A DNA stretch of 64,000 nucleotides from the NCBI RefSeq assembly GCF_019880635.1, contig NZ_JAINVX010000004.1:186001-250000 (forward strand), given 5' to 3'. Both the position numbers and the translations under genes were made by a program. The DNA is from Hanstruepera marina. GTDB taxonomy: Bacteria; Bacteroidota; Bacteroidia; Flavobacteriales; Flavobacteriaceae. Positions 9,316 through 17,596 of this stretch are shown piece after piece. Every line of letters begins with the position of its first letter. Within the stretch, counting starts at the first letter, position 1. Below the pieces are notes generated by a model. That model did not search any database. It saw only the letters and a list, made by a program, of their open reading frames with translations, and was not told the DNA's origin.

Positions 9316-9439
9316 AAATAGTTTAAGCAATCCAAAACAAGGGAGTAATTCAAAAAATAAAGTGAACACGTTCAGAATTGCTTAAAGAAAAAGGCGAATG
9401 GTCTGAAAGAATGTCCTAAAGACCGTTTTGATTTTTTTG

Positions 9440-9522
9440 GTTCGTTTTTGTATCAAGACAAAAATGAACAAAACAAAATACTACCTCACCTTTTGGTTCT
9501 TTTATGTGCTTTATAAAAGAAC
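9440..9522. repeat. Two adjacent hairpins of the same design
   Basis: Hairpin 1: GTTCGTTTTTGT (9440-9451) pairs with ACAAAAATGAAC (9458-9469), 12 bp with one G-U, 6-nt loop. Hairpin 2: GTTCTTTTAT (9496-9505) pairs with ATAAAAGAAC (9513-9522), perfect 10 bp, 7-nt loop. Both begin TTTTGGTTC and end GAAC followed by A-rich sequence, so they look like two copies of one palindromic element family rather than terminators. Confidence 0.65.
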
Positions 9523-9622
9523 ATATAAAAAAAGAAAAATTAAAAACCCCTACACAACCCGTTCCTCTAAAAGAATATTAACCCGCGAATAAAAATGAAC
9601 ATATAAAAAAATATTTAGCGTA

Positions 9623-10312
9623 TTAGGTACTAGCAGCCGTTGTAGCCGCAATGGAAGACGAAATAATCACAACCAGCATGGCTAAAATAATCTCATGCAC
9701 CTCTTTAACAGTTGCACTAATAACCTGACTGTTTTTGGCATCAGCTATAACGGTTTTTATTTGGTCTTTGCAGCGCTTGGCACGATCCTTACCATAAACC
9801 GTTCGGTTTAAATTACAGGCATCAATAAGGCTTATAAGCATAAGCTCATCTAACTCGGGCTTTTTATCATGTTCTATAATGTCATATAAACGATGTCGTA
9901 GGCTGTTTTCGGGCTTCGCGTTAACGGTTGGAAACTTATCATTATTAAAAACCCATAAAAACTTTTCTTCGCGTTTGGTTAAAATACCTTTTAGAATAAG
10001 CTTATCCAAACTATCTTTTTTAATAGCACGCTCTTTATTTCCAAGTTTTTCTACCCAGTATTTAAGCGAGCGTTCTTTTTTTGAATCCCTTATGACCTCT
10101 AAATAACTATTAAGCAACCCATCATCCAGACCTTTTGTGGTAGTTACCACCACCTTTTTGTTGGCTATGCTTATACAGTTCTGTAATGAGAGTTCCAACA
10201 ATATAGCGCCTGCCAATCCATAGGTTAAAGCAAATGGCCCAGAAACAAAGGTGCCTTTATCATCATCTAATGCCAATAGTAGTAATTTATCTACCAAGTT
10301 TAAGTCTGTCAT
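9623..10312 (-). CDS. GPP34/GOLPH3-family protein
   Basis: A 229-residue protein that follows the GPP34 fold pattern from end to end: 'DKLLLLALDDDKGTFV' near the start, 'YGLAGAILLELSLQNCISI' (about 30-48), a basic helix 'YWVEKLGNK', 'LDKLILKGILTKRE', 'LRHRLYDII', and the 'LMLISLIDACNL' helix. Eukaryotic GOLPH3/Vps74 bind PI4P at the Golgi; bacterial homologues are uncharacterised, membrane-associated proteins. The last 20 residues (208-229) are hydrophobic and could be a membrane tail. It is isolated beside a repeat-rich stretch, with no operon partner visible. Family assignment is good; cellular role unknown. Confidence 0.8.
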   Translation of the reverse strand: MTDLNLVDKLLLLALDDDKGTFVSGPFALTYGLAGAILLELSLQNCISIANKKVVVTTTKGLDDGLLNSYLEVIRDSKKERSLKYWVEKLGNKERAIKKDSLDKLILKGILTKREEKFLWVFNNDKFPTVNAKPENSLRHRLYDIIEHDKKPELDELMLISLIDACNLNRTVYGKDRAKRCKDQIKTVIADAKNSQVISATVKEVHEIILAMLVVIISSSIAATTAAST

Positions 10313-10410
10313 AATATAAATTTGATTACTTCTATAGGTTGTTTAAAATTAAGAAATGTTACAGGAAACGAGTTAGTAATTAGCATGCTCCTTGTCATCC
10401 AGCATTTGTC

Positions 10411-10452
10411 ACCCTGAACGGAAATTGAGGTCCTCGAAATGCGTTTCAGGGT
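10411..10452. repeat. REP-like palindrome abutting the ohr stop codon
   Basis: ACCCTGAACG (10411-10420) pairs with CGTTTCAGGGT (10442-10452), one bulged T. It ends exactly at the base before the ohr stop codon. The ACCCTGAA...TTCAGGGT form recurs in many Bacteroidota intergenic regions, to my recollection. It could also stabilise or end the ohr transcript, although there is no T-run. Confidence 0.55.
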
Positions 10453-10881
10453 CTACTCGTCCAATAACAAGTTTAAGGTCACCGTAATATTATCACGAGT
10501 AGCCTTACTAAACGGACATATTTCATGGGCTTTTTCAACCAGTTCCTCACCAGTTTCTAAATCGACACCCGGGATATAACAGTCCAGCGTAGCTTCTAGG
10601 CAAAAGCCATCCTCGTCCTTACAGAACCCAATAATAGCCGTTACACTCAAGGCTTCATCATCAATATCCAGACCTTGCTGTTGGGAAATAGCTTGTATGG
10701 CTCCTCCAAAACAGGCGCCATAAGCCGCACCAAATAATTGTTCCGGGTTGGCACCGTTACCGCCATCGCCACCCATAGATTTAGGCACAGACAAGCTAAA
10801 GTTTACGGGGCTGTTTTCAGATTTTACGTGGCCTTTACGCCCACCAACCGCTATTGTGGTTGCTTCATATAATGTTTTCAT
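10453..10881 (-). CDS. ohr: Organic hydroperoxide resistance protein (Ohr/OsmC family)
   Basis: A 142-residue thiol peroxidase of the usual Ohr length. The two redox cysteines are C57 ('AAYGACFGG') and C122 ('HEICPFSKATR'), and 'PEQLFGAAY' precedes the first, as in Ohr rather than OsmC. It reduces organic hydroperoxides with lipoylated protein as the usual electron donor. Single gene; no adjacent ohrR repressor is present. Confidence 0.92.
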   Translation of the reverse strand: MKTLYEATTIAVGGRKGHVKSENSPVNFSLSVPKSMGGDGGNGANPEQLFGAAYGACFGGAIQAISQQQGLDIDDEALSVTAIIGFCKDEDGFCLEATLDCYIPGVDLETGEELVEKAHEICPFSKATRDNITVTLNLLLDE

Positions 10882-10974
10882 GATTTGTTTTTTATGATTT
10901 ATCCTAAAGATACCAAGCTCTGTATATTTAGTAAAAGGATTTGTCTTAAAGTTCTCTTAAATTACTTTGCTACA

Positions 10975-11790
10975 CTAATAAGGTAGACTGTTTATTTGGT
11001 TAATAACGACGTCTATTTCTTGGTGCAATCGGTCCAAGTTGTTAAAGTATATATTGGTGTCTTCCTTAATGGCCTTTCTAAAGAGTTTAAAGGTTTCTAG
11101 ACGTAGTTCGGCATAATCCAACAGCAGGGCATTTCGTTCTATCAGTTCAGGTGGTAAATTAGCTATCTCGTTGGCTTTTTTTGCAATGGTTATGTTTTCT
11201 ACCCATTTGGGAATGGTGCTAGAGTCTAATTCATAAAGCTGATCGTTTCTAGTGGCTGTATCCATACGGTCGTAAAAGCCCAGTGTTTCCGATTCGTTCC
11301 TGAAAAATGGCTCCATTTGTGCATCATACTGCTCATAAACTTCATCATTGTCCAATAAAAAGACACCAGCAAACAGGGCTATAAAAGTAATTATAAGCGA
11401 TATGAGCCCAATACCTGCGGCTCGCCATCCCGAGTAAAAGGGTTTGTTTTCTTCTTTATGATTTTTGAGTAGGTCGCCCATTTGCCATTCCACCAAAGCC
11501 ATTCCAATAGCTGTATATGCAAAGGGTATTAAAATATTAGGTATTTTATCTAATATGTCTTGAGGAACAAAAAATACAACTGAAAACACGGCAATAGTTA
11601 CTAAAATACCAATCAGTAATGCGTTACGCCCTTCGGCTGGTTTGTTTATGGCCTTAAAGTTTTCACTAACCATATAGCCTCCTGCCAAGGGGCCTGCTAA
11701 AAAGGTTGCACCACTTATAGCTCGTGATGAATAGAGTTTAATGTCTTCTGAAGGGCTTTCGATTTCTGGTTGCTGTGGGTTTTCGTTCAT
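10975..11790 (-). CDS. Conserved membrane protein of unknown function
   Basis: A 271-residue protein with a short cytosolic N-terminus, a 'FLAGPLAGGYM' stretch that may be a half-inserted helix, three clear membrane segments (about 55-75, 84-103 and 124-148), and a soluble C-terminal half (150-271) rich in acidic residues and predicted helix. I recognise the general layout from flavobacterial genomes but no functional family. It is followed by ohr after a 93-bp gap; co-transcription is possible but not shown. Confidence 0.7.
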   Translation of the reverse strand: MNENPQQPEIESPSEDIKLYSSRAISGATFLAGPLAGGYMVSENFKAINKPAEGRNALLIGILVTIAVFSVVFFVPQDILDKIPNILIPFAYTAIGMALVEWQMGDLLKNHKEENKPFYSGWRAAGIGLISLIITFIALFAGVFLLDNDEVYEQYDAQMEPFFRNESETLGFYDRMDTATRNDQLYELDSSTIPKWVENITIAKKANEIANLPPELIERNALLLDYAELRLETFKLFRKAIKEDTNIYFNNLDRLHQEIDVVINQINSLPY

Positions 11791-11846
11791 GATAATTGGT
11801 TAGGCTATTTGCGTAGCAAATATAGCAGTTTGTAAATAGTAGGCAC

Positions 11847-11880
11847 AAAAAAAGGCGCTCAAACTGTCTATTTAAGCGCC
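11847..11880 (-). terminator. Intrinsic terminator, leftward
   Basis: GGCGCT and AGCGCC form a 6-bp GC-rich stem around a 15-nt loop. On the minus strand it is followed by seven T. It ends the transcript of the lipoprotein gene at 11916-12596. Confidence 0.75.
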
Positions 11881-11915
11881 CTATTTAAGTAACTATTTCT
11901 TCTTCAATCTGTTAT

Positions 11916-12596
11916 TTAAAAACTTCTAACAATTACCACCGCATTACTGGCAAAGCAGGTACCTAAAAATGCCGAACCACCAAACATACTTGGGTTAAAA
12001 CTCATAACATAAGGCTGGTAACCGTCTTTAGTTGATGTCCAATAGAATTGGGCTTCATCAAAATTACCCATACCCTGTGCATGCACATTATTAAAAATGG
12101 CTTCCATAGAACCGCTGCTAGGCACATACCAATCTGTGTAGCCCTCATGTTCTAAATCGGTTACAATTTTAAAGGCATAATCGTCACTACCAAACTCGAG
12201 TCCGTTTGGTACATTGCTGTTATCATTTAGGTTGCCATCCACTATTTGTTGGGTGTTGTCGCGACCGGCACCAATTTCGGCACTATTGGTTAAATCGAAA
12301 TGATCGCCCCATGACTTTGTACCAATAGAAGAATAATCGGTAGCAACCATTAGCGTACCATCGGTTTCGTTAACATGGAATATATAGCCGCCACCATACT
12401 CAATGCCATATAGAGCTTCTATGCCCACTTCTGCAGTAATATCCAATACCGCTACACCATTATCCAGATTCTCAACAATGGTGAGATCAGGGTTGTATTG
12501 TGTAAGGTCTATGGTAGGTTCTATTTGGGTGTTGTTGTCATCAGTTGAGCAGTTAAAAAATGCCACTGCAAAAAGCATAAAGAGTACCTTTTTCAT
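11916..12596 (-). CDS. Lipoprotein with DUF1566 (Lcl)-like domain
   Basis: I place the start at ATG 12596, giving 226 residues; an upstream in-frame start would put eleven residues before the signal peptide. Residues 1-15 form a lipoprotein signal with lipobox 'AFFNC'. The mature part has a DUF1566-like pattern: 'GGGYIFHVNETDG', a 'WGDHF' segment, 'DWYVPSSGSMEAIF', 'YWTSTKDG' and a terminal 'VIVRSF'. Such domains occur in fimbrial and surface proteins and are thought to be ligand-binding lectin-like folds. Surface location is inferred from the lipobox. Confidence 0.75.
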   Translation of the reverse strand: MKKVLFMLFAVAFFNCSTDDNNTQIEPTIDLTQYNPDLTIVENLDNGVAVLDITAEVGIEALYGIEYGGGYIFHVNETDGTLMVATDYSSIGTKSWGDHFDLTNSAEIGAGRDNTQQIVDGNLNDNSNVPNGLEFGSDDYAFKIVTDLEHEGYTDWYVPSSGSMEAIFNNVHAQGMGNFDEAQFYWTSTKDGYQPYVMSFNPSMFGGSAFLGTCFASNAVVIVRSF

Positions 12597-12695
12597 GTTG
12601 TATATTTTTGGTTTATACCTATATAACAACTGAATACTTAAAAATCCTGAACGAATTTTGGTTTTTTACAGTTTAAGCCTAAAAATATAAGCGCA

Positions 12696-13754
12696 TTAGC
12701 CTTTTAAGGACTTCATATCAATTACAAAACGGTACTTAACGTCGCTTTTCAGCATACGATCATAAGCTGTATTGATGTCTTGCATATTGATAACCTCAAT
12801 ATCGGATGTAATGTTATGCTTGCCGCAGAAATCCAATAGTTCCTGGGTTTCTGCAATACCTCCAATTAGAGAACCCGCTACGGTTTTACGCCCCATAATC
12901 ATAGGTACGGTAATTAATGCTGGGTCTAAAGGTCCTAAATACCCCAGGATCACTAAAGTTCCGTTTGTGCTTAAGGTATTGATATACGGATTAAAATCAT
13001 GCGCATAGGGTACGGTATCTAAAATCACATCAAAGCGACCAGCAGCAGCTTCCATTGCAGCAGGGTCGGTTGATATAATCACTTCATTTGCACCGAGTTG
13101 CTTGGCATCATCTATTTTATTAGTTGAACGAGAAAACAAGGTGACATGAGCTCCTAAAGCTGATGCTAATTTAATAGCCATGTGACCTAAACCGCCTAGT
13201 CCAACAACAGCTACTTTACTACCCTTGCCCACATTCCAGTGTCGCAATGGTGACCACGTGGTAATGCCAGCACATAGTACTGGAGCGATACCGGCTTTAT
13301 CCAGATTTTCAGGAACACGCAACACAAAGTCTTCGTCTACCACAATAGTTTCAGAATACCCTCCATGGGTGTTGGTATCTAAATGTTTGTCGTAACCACC
13401 ATAGGTGCCAACCCAACCACCAGTACAGTATTGCTCTAAATCGGCTTCGCAATTACTACAGGTTCTACAGGAATCTACCAAACAGCCCACAGCAACCAAG
13501 TCACCTACCTTGTATTTGGACACCTCACCTCCTACTTGTGTAACGCGCCCAACAATTTCGTGACCTGGAACAACGGGATACACGGTCATACCCCAATCGT
13601 TTCGGGCAAAATGTAAATCGGAATGGCAGACACCACAGTATAATATATCGATTTCTACATCCTTTGGTAGAACGGTACGACGGTCTATTTGCATTTGTTT
13701 TAAATCGGCTTCAGGAGAATCAGCACCAAAGGCCTTTACGTTTTTTACTGACAT
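12696..13754 (-). CDS. Zinc-dependent NAD(P)-alcohol dehydrogenase (YahK/CAD type)
   Basis: The start is set at ATG 13754 (352 residues); an upstream TTG-like start would add an unlikely N-terminus. It is a medium-chain dehydrogenase with catalytic zinc ligands C40 ('CGVCHSDLH'), the His/Glu of 'GHEIVG' and a later Cys, the four-Cys structural zinc lobe ('SCRTCSNCEADLEQYC') and the Rossmann motif 'GLGGLGHMAIKLA'. The closest recognised group is the broad-specificity aldehyde reductase/cinnamyl-alcohol dehydrogenase set. It probably detoxifies or reduces aldehydes; substrate not deducible. Confidence 0.9.
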   Translation of the reverse strand: MSVKNVKAFGADSPEADLKQMQIDRRTVLPKDVEIDILYCGVCHSDLHFARNDWGMTVYPVVPGHEIVGRVTQVGGEVSKYKVGDLVAVGCLVDSCRTCSNCEADLEQYCTGGWVGTYGGYDKHLDTNTHGGYSETIVVDEDFVLRVPENLDKAGIAPVLCAGITTWSPLRHWNVGKGSKVAVVGLGGLGHMAIKLASALGAHVTLFSRSTNKIDDAKQLGANEVIISTDPAAMEAAAGRFDVILDTVPYAHDFNPYINTLSTNGTLVILGYLGPLDPALITVPMIMGRKTVAGSLIGGIAETQELLDFCGKHNITSDIEVINMQDINTAYDRMLKSDVKYRFVIDMKSLKG

Positions 13755-13843
13755 GATATTAATGTTTTTATGATTAGAATTTATATTCAAATAACGCTAT
13801 ATAGGTCGTTTATGAAATGAGGAAACTAAAGGTAGTGAATATT

Positions 13844-14437
13844 TTAGTTTGTTGGGCTAACAATGGAAAACTTAATAATACCTGCATCTGTTTCGGTACG
13901 TTGCAGTACGCCATTTTGATAGTGATAGGTACTTTTATGACCACTGTTGGTAGTTTTTAAATAGGTACTATCCTTAATTTTTTTCAAGGTGTGAAACGTA
14001 CCGTGTTCTTCTGAATATATTCTTGTAAGTCCTATAGGCTCTTCAAACAGTAATTGTACAATACTATGGTTAATACTGGTTTCTGGAATGTTTTTTTGTA
14101 ATTGGCCATCAGAATAAAAATTGTAGCCTTTATTGGTTATTAGGGTTTTAGTATTGGTTTTTTCGTTACCCTTTACCATAATATTCGCTTTAGCTTCACG
14201 AAGCTCTTTATTATTAAATGACACCTGGTAATCGTAAATTATCTCTATGGGAACAATTAAATGATATTGAATTTTAGTGTGGCTTGCGTAAGTTGTAATA
14301 TCACCATCAGTGGTTTTGGTGGCTTTTAAAGTACCCAACGATTTACCATCATGAAGAATATTAAATTGTTTGGTTTGCGTTTGAGCTGATACCAATTGAT
14401 AACTTACAAAAACAATACTAAATAACCATCTTTTCAT
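13844..14437 (-). CDS. Secreted DUF6134-like protein
   Basis: The ATG at 14437 gives 197 residues; the frame extends six bases further to a GTG that I do not favour. Signal peptide about 1-19 (ending LVSAQ), then a beta-rich domain of repeated strand pairs ('FNILHDGKSLGTLKA', 'YDYQVSFNNKELREAKANIMV', 'YHYQNGVLQRTET'). This matches the periplasmic or surface DUF6134 family of Bacteroidota. It follows the membrane regulator gene after 37 bp on the same strand, so it may share its transcript. Confidence 0.65.
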   Translation of the reverse strand: MKRWLFSIVFVSYQLVSAQTQTKQFNILHDGKSLGTLKATKTTDGDITTYASHTKIQYHLIVPIEIIYDYQVSFNNKELREAKANIMVKGNEKTNTKTLITNKGYNFYSDGQLQKNIPETSINHSIVQLLFEEPIGLTRIYSEEHGTFHTLKKIKDSTYLKTTNSGHKSTYHYQNGVLQRTETDAGIIKFSIVSPTN

Positions 14438-14474
14438 AAACACTAAAGTACAAACAATTTTAGAACCTAAATGC

Positions 14475-15338
14475 TTAATCGATTTCTAATTTATAGCCTA
14501 CACCATGTACATTAGTTAATTTAATGCTTTTATCATCTTGAAGCTTTTTACGCAATTTTGAAATATAGGTATCCAAACTGCGACCAACAATTACACCATT
14601 ATCTTCCCAAACGGCTTTTGTAAGCTCATCACGCTTAATAATTTCGTTAGGTCGCTCTACAAACATAGCCAGTATCTCGCACTCTTTTTTAGAAAGACTG
14701 ATTTCTGTAGCTTGTTTTACCAATTTGTTTTGTTCTGGATAAAAATGAAAGCTTCCAATTGTTACATGGTCATTATCTTCATTGATTTGGGTTTTATTGT
14801 ACTTTCCTTTAATAAAGCCTAAGGCTATTAGTACAAATCCTGAAATCAACAAAATATACCACCATATCGTGTAATTGTTTAGTTCTTGTGTGGTGCCTGT
14901 AAAACGAACGGTTATGGTATAGCAGCTTTTTGGTAGATCTCGAGTCCTGCAAGGTATAATATCAGTATCTACATTCTTTTTCATATCGAAACTGTATGCC
15001 ACTTCCCTATCGGAACATTGTAAAACTTCAGTTAGGTATTTATCAGGGAGATTAACTTTTTTGATGCTTCTCGACATGATATTCACTAAACTATCTGGTT
15101 CAATAGCCAAAGGCTTTTCAAACGAGAGTTCGTATTTTAAGGGTTCTAGCTTTTTAATGGGTAGAATTACAGATGTTGAATCTTTAAGGTTTAGTAATAA
15201 TTGATTACCTGCATCTCGTAATGCCAATTTTGCCTTTTCGGCGAATGTTATAGGATTTGTTTTTGTACTTGACAAATTGTACACAGATAAAACAATGATA
15301 ATCAAACCTATACCAATATAAATGCCTTTTTTACTCAT
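14475..15338 (-). CDS. Membrane-anchored OmpR-type winged-helix regulator
   Basis: A 287-residue one-component regulator with an unusual order. An N-terminal membrane segment (about 6-22) precedes an external domain (about 25-155) with three Cys, a second membrane segment (about 159-177), and a C-terminal cytosolic Trans_reg_C wing-helix domain (about 190-287; 'LSKKECEILAMFVERPNEIIKRDELTKAVW', 'LDTYISKLRKKL', 'VHGVGYKL'). ToxR and CadC carry the DNA-binding domain at the N-terminus, so this is the reverse arrangement. The external-domain segment 'DSLVNIMSRSIKK' is one I associate with a flavobacterial family. It is divergent from a lipoprotein/serine-hydrolase pair, likely targets. Confidence 0.82.
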   Translation of the reverse strand: MSKKGIYIGIGLIIIVLSVYNLSSTKTNPITFAEKAKLALRDAGNQLLLNLKDSTSVILPIKKLEPLKYELSFEKPLAIEPDSLVNIMSRSIKKVNLPDKYLTEVLQCSDREVAYSFDMKKNVDTDIIPCRTRDLPKSCYTITVRFTGTTQELNNYTIWWYILLISGFVLIALGFIKGKYNKTQINEDNDHVTIGSFHFYPEQNKLVKQATEISLSKKECEILAMFVERPNEIIKRDELTKAVWEDNGVIVGRSLDTYISKLRKKLQDDKSIKLTNVHGVGYKLEID

Positions 15339-15462
15339 AATAGTGGTAAATTACAGACAATTATAGGACTTTTTACACCTATTGACAGTTCTTTTACATT
15401 TTTTTGACACTTTAAACACTTGTTAGGCCTAGTTTTACGAATGAATCTAAAATACTAATATT

Positions 15463-16044
15463 ATGAACAAATATCTTGTTATTCTTGGAATTGTACTGAT
15501 AACTAGCTGTACTACCAAAACCGAAAAACCTGGAGAACTCGCACTAGCTATTAACCACACTGATGCTATTAACGCTGAAAACAATCCGCTTTTGTATTCT
15601 GTTTTTAATAAACCTGATATAGAAAAGGACTTGTATGCCGTAAAATTTAGTGCCTATTCACATGGTAATGCTTTACATGACTTAACAATTGATATGCGGT
15701 TGAAAAATGATGGCCATTTTGTATCGCCAAACGCAACAAGAGACTTTAAAGGAAAATTCACTATGATAATTGATAAAAATTCAGATTTTAATTTAGTAGG
15801 TAATCTTATTGAGTCGCCACGCTCTGTTGAAGAAATTGATTTGCACCCTTTTGTTAATGGTCCCGTTAACTGGGTAAGGAAAAATACAACATACACTCAA
15901 CAGATACGGCTAAATAGCAGTGATGACTTTGAAGTTATAGGTTTTATTCAGTTTACTATCGAGCCTGCTTGTACATTAGAAAAAGTTCCCTTTATTATTA
16001 AACAAGTTAATGGTGTTTTACAATTTGAATTTTTTGAATGTTAG
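15463..16044 (+). CDS. Lipoprotein of unknown function
   Basis: A 193-residue protein with a lipoprotein signal peptide and lipobox 'LITSC' (Cys16). The remainder is a soluble beta-rich domain without a family I recognise; strands such as 'DLYAVKFSAYSHGNALHDLTIDMRL' suggest a binding or transport-protein-like fold. It lies divergent to the membrane regulator gene and 35 bp upstream of the serine-hydrolase start, so the two genes probably form an operon under that regulator. Confidence 0.7.
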   Translation: MNKYLVILGIVLITSCTTKTEKPGELALAINHTDAINAENNPLLYSVFNKPDIEKDLYAVKFSAYSHGNALHDLTIDMRLKNDGHFVSPNATRDFKGKFTMIIDKNSDFNLVGNLIESPRSVEEIDLHPFVNGPVNWVRKNTTYTQQIRLNSSDDFEVIGFIQFTIEPACTLEKVPFIIKQVNGVLQFEFFEC

Positions 16045-16079
16045 TTCCTAAATCAACCCTAGAAAAACTGAAGATTACC

Positions 16080-17540
16080 ATGAAGAGACTTGCAATACTG
16101 CTTATTACATTACATCTTTTTGTCATAGGTTCGTCCTGTAGCCAAGAAGCAAATAGTACAACACCTACTAATGATAAAGCCCATAAAATAGATTCCCTAA
16201 TAAGCCTTTATGCCGATTATGAAGGCTTTAATGGATCTGTTCTTGTAGCTCATGAGGGAGAGGTTATTTTAAAAAAAGGTTATGGTTCTGCCAACAAGGA
16301 ATGGGATATTCCTAATACTGTTGATACCAAGTTTCAAATTGCATCGGTTACCAAGCCTTTTACAGCGTTCTTAATTTTACAGTTGGCTTCTGAAGGCAAG
16401 ATTGATTTGCATGAGCCTATAACGACCTATTTACCGTCATATCCTAATAAAATTGGCGATAGTATAACTGTGCAGCACCTTCTTACCCATTCATCTGGTT
16501 TGTCTAGAAGTTTTATAAGCACACAGAAAGGCAATAACCCAAAAGTTATGATGGAAGATATTGCAGCTATGCCTTTAGAGTTTGCTCCTGGTGAAACGTT
16601 TAAATATAGTAACTCGGGTTATAACCTTTTGGGCTATTTAATAGAAACCCTAACAGGCATGGCCTATGAAGATGCTCTACAAGATAGAATTTTCAATCCT
16701 CTTGGCATGAAAAATTCTGGGTTATTTAATAACAGGGCCATAATAAAGCACATGGCATCGGGTTACTATAAGGGTTTTGGTGATTATTTTAATATTGAGC
16801 GTAATTACAACTTATTAGCTTATGCTTCAGGAGGCATTTACTCAACCGTTGAAGACCTTTTTATTTTTAATCAAGCCCTAAATAACGATGAAATACTATC
16901 TAAAACCTATCGCGATTTGATGCAGAAAAAACACATTGAAGATCCTGGGTATAGTGGCTATTATGGATATGGTTTGGAAATCATGGAAAAGCCCATAGGT
17001 AACTCTGGAAAAATGATAGAGACTTACGGACACAGTGGAGCAATTGATGGTTTTTGTGCATTATTCACTACAATTCCGTCTAGTAACTCCACAATTATAT
17101 TTTTAAATAATACACGACGTGCTTTTTTAAATAGTATGACCACTGCTATTACAGGTGCTTTGTATGATGAAACTTATGATTTTCCTAAAATACCTTTGGC
17201 CAAGTTTATGTCTCAAACTATTGATAAAGATGGTATTGACGCTGGGATTTCATATTACAAAACGCATCAAGACCACCCGGATTATTATATAAGCGAACAA
17301 GAGCTTATTGTAGCAGGCTATAAATATTTACAAGCAGGAAATGCACAATATGCGGCTGATATATTTAAATTGAGTATAGATGTTTTTCCAGACAAAGACA
17401 ACCCTTATGACAGTTATGCGGAAGCTTTAATGGTTTTAGGGCGTAATGACGATGCTATTAAAAACTATAAGAAATCTTTAGAACTTAACCCGAACAATCA
17501 TAATGCTAAAGCCATGCTTAAAAAATTGCAGAACAAATAA
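16080..17540 (+). CDS. Serine hydrolase lipoprotein (class C beta-lactamase fold) with TPR tail
   Basis: The start is placed at ATG 16080 (486 residues) because a lipoprotein signal follows at once (lipobox 'GSSC', Cys20). The catalytic set of the beta-lactamase/DD-peptidase clan is present: S89-V-T-K92, Y176-S-N178, and 'GHSG' in place of KTG. The last 90 residues form tetratricopeptide-like helices ('NPYDSYAEALMVLGRNDDAIKNYKKSLELNPNN' region). Such proteins are usually D-aminopeptidases, esterases or peptidoglycan-associated hydrolases; true beta-lactamase activity is unlikely. Confidence 0.88.
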   Translation: MKRLAILLITLHLFVIGSSCSQEANSTTPTNDKAHKIDSLISLYADYEGFNGSVLVAHEGEVILKKGYGSANKEWDIPNTVDTKFQIASVTKPFTAFLILQLASEGKIDLHEPITTYLPSYPNKIGDSITVQHLLTHSSGLSRSFISTQKGNNPKVMMEDIAAMPLEFAPGETFKYSNSGYNLLGYLIETLTGMAYEDALQDRIFNPLGMKNSGLFNNRAIIKHMASGYYKGFGDYFNIERNYNLLAYASGGIYSTVEDLFIFNQALNNDEILSKTYRDLMQKKHIEDPGYSGYYGYGLEIMEKPIGNSGKMIETYGHSGAIDGFCALFTTIPSSNSTIIFLNNTRRAFLNSMTTAITGALYDETYDFPKIPLAKFMSQTIDKDGIDAGISYYKTHQDHPDYYISEQELIVAGYKYLQAGNAQYAADIFKLSIDVFPDKDNPYDSYAEALMVLGRNDDAIKNYKKSLELNPNNHNAKAMLKKLQNK

Positions 17541-17543
17541 TAG

Positions 17544-17583
17544 CTATAAAAAAACCACCTTGAACTAGGTGGTTTTTTTATAG
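17544..17583. terminator. Bidirectional intrinsic terminator
   Basis: A perfect 17-bp inverted repeat (17544-17560 with 17567-17583) around a 6-nt loop, with ACCACC/GGTGGT core and seven A or T on either side. It lies between the convergent serine-hydrolase gene and the EF-G-like operon. Confidence 0.9.
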
Positions 17584-17596
17584 TGAAAAGTTATGA

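Larger units (their letters stand above)
8997..9622. other. Gene-poor stretch with repeats
   Basis: No convincing gene in about 630 bp. The only open frame of note (9168-9353, minus) is created by the tandem repeat and has no start context or family resemblance. The stretch holds a two-copy imperfect direct repeat (9187-9315), a partial inverted echo of its core (CTAAAGACCGTT, 9416-9427), and two neighbouring hairpins (9440-9522). The composition looks like a graveyard of repetitive elements rather than a regulatory region. Confidence 0.6.

Noticed and set aside
9168-9353. Open frame of 61 codons on the minus strand over the repeat
   Set aside because: It is generated by the two repeat copies, has no ribosome-binding context and resembles no protein family.
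16080-17540. Antibiotic-resistance beta-lactamase
   Set aside because: It has the fold and SxxK/YSN, but the lipoprotein plan with TPR tail and GHSG is that of generic serine hydrolases.
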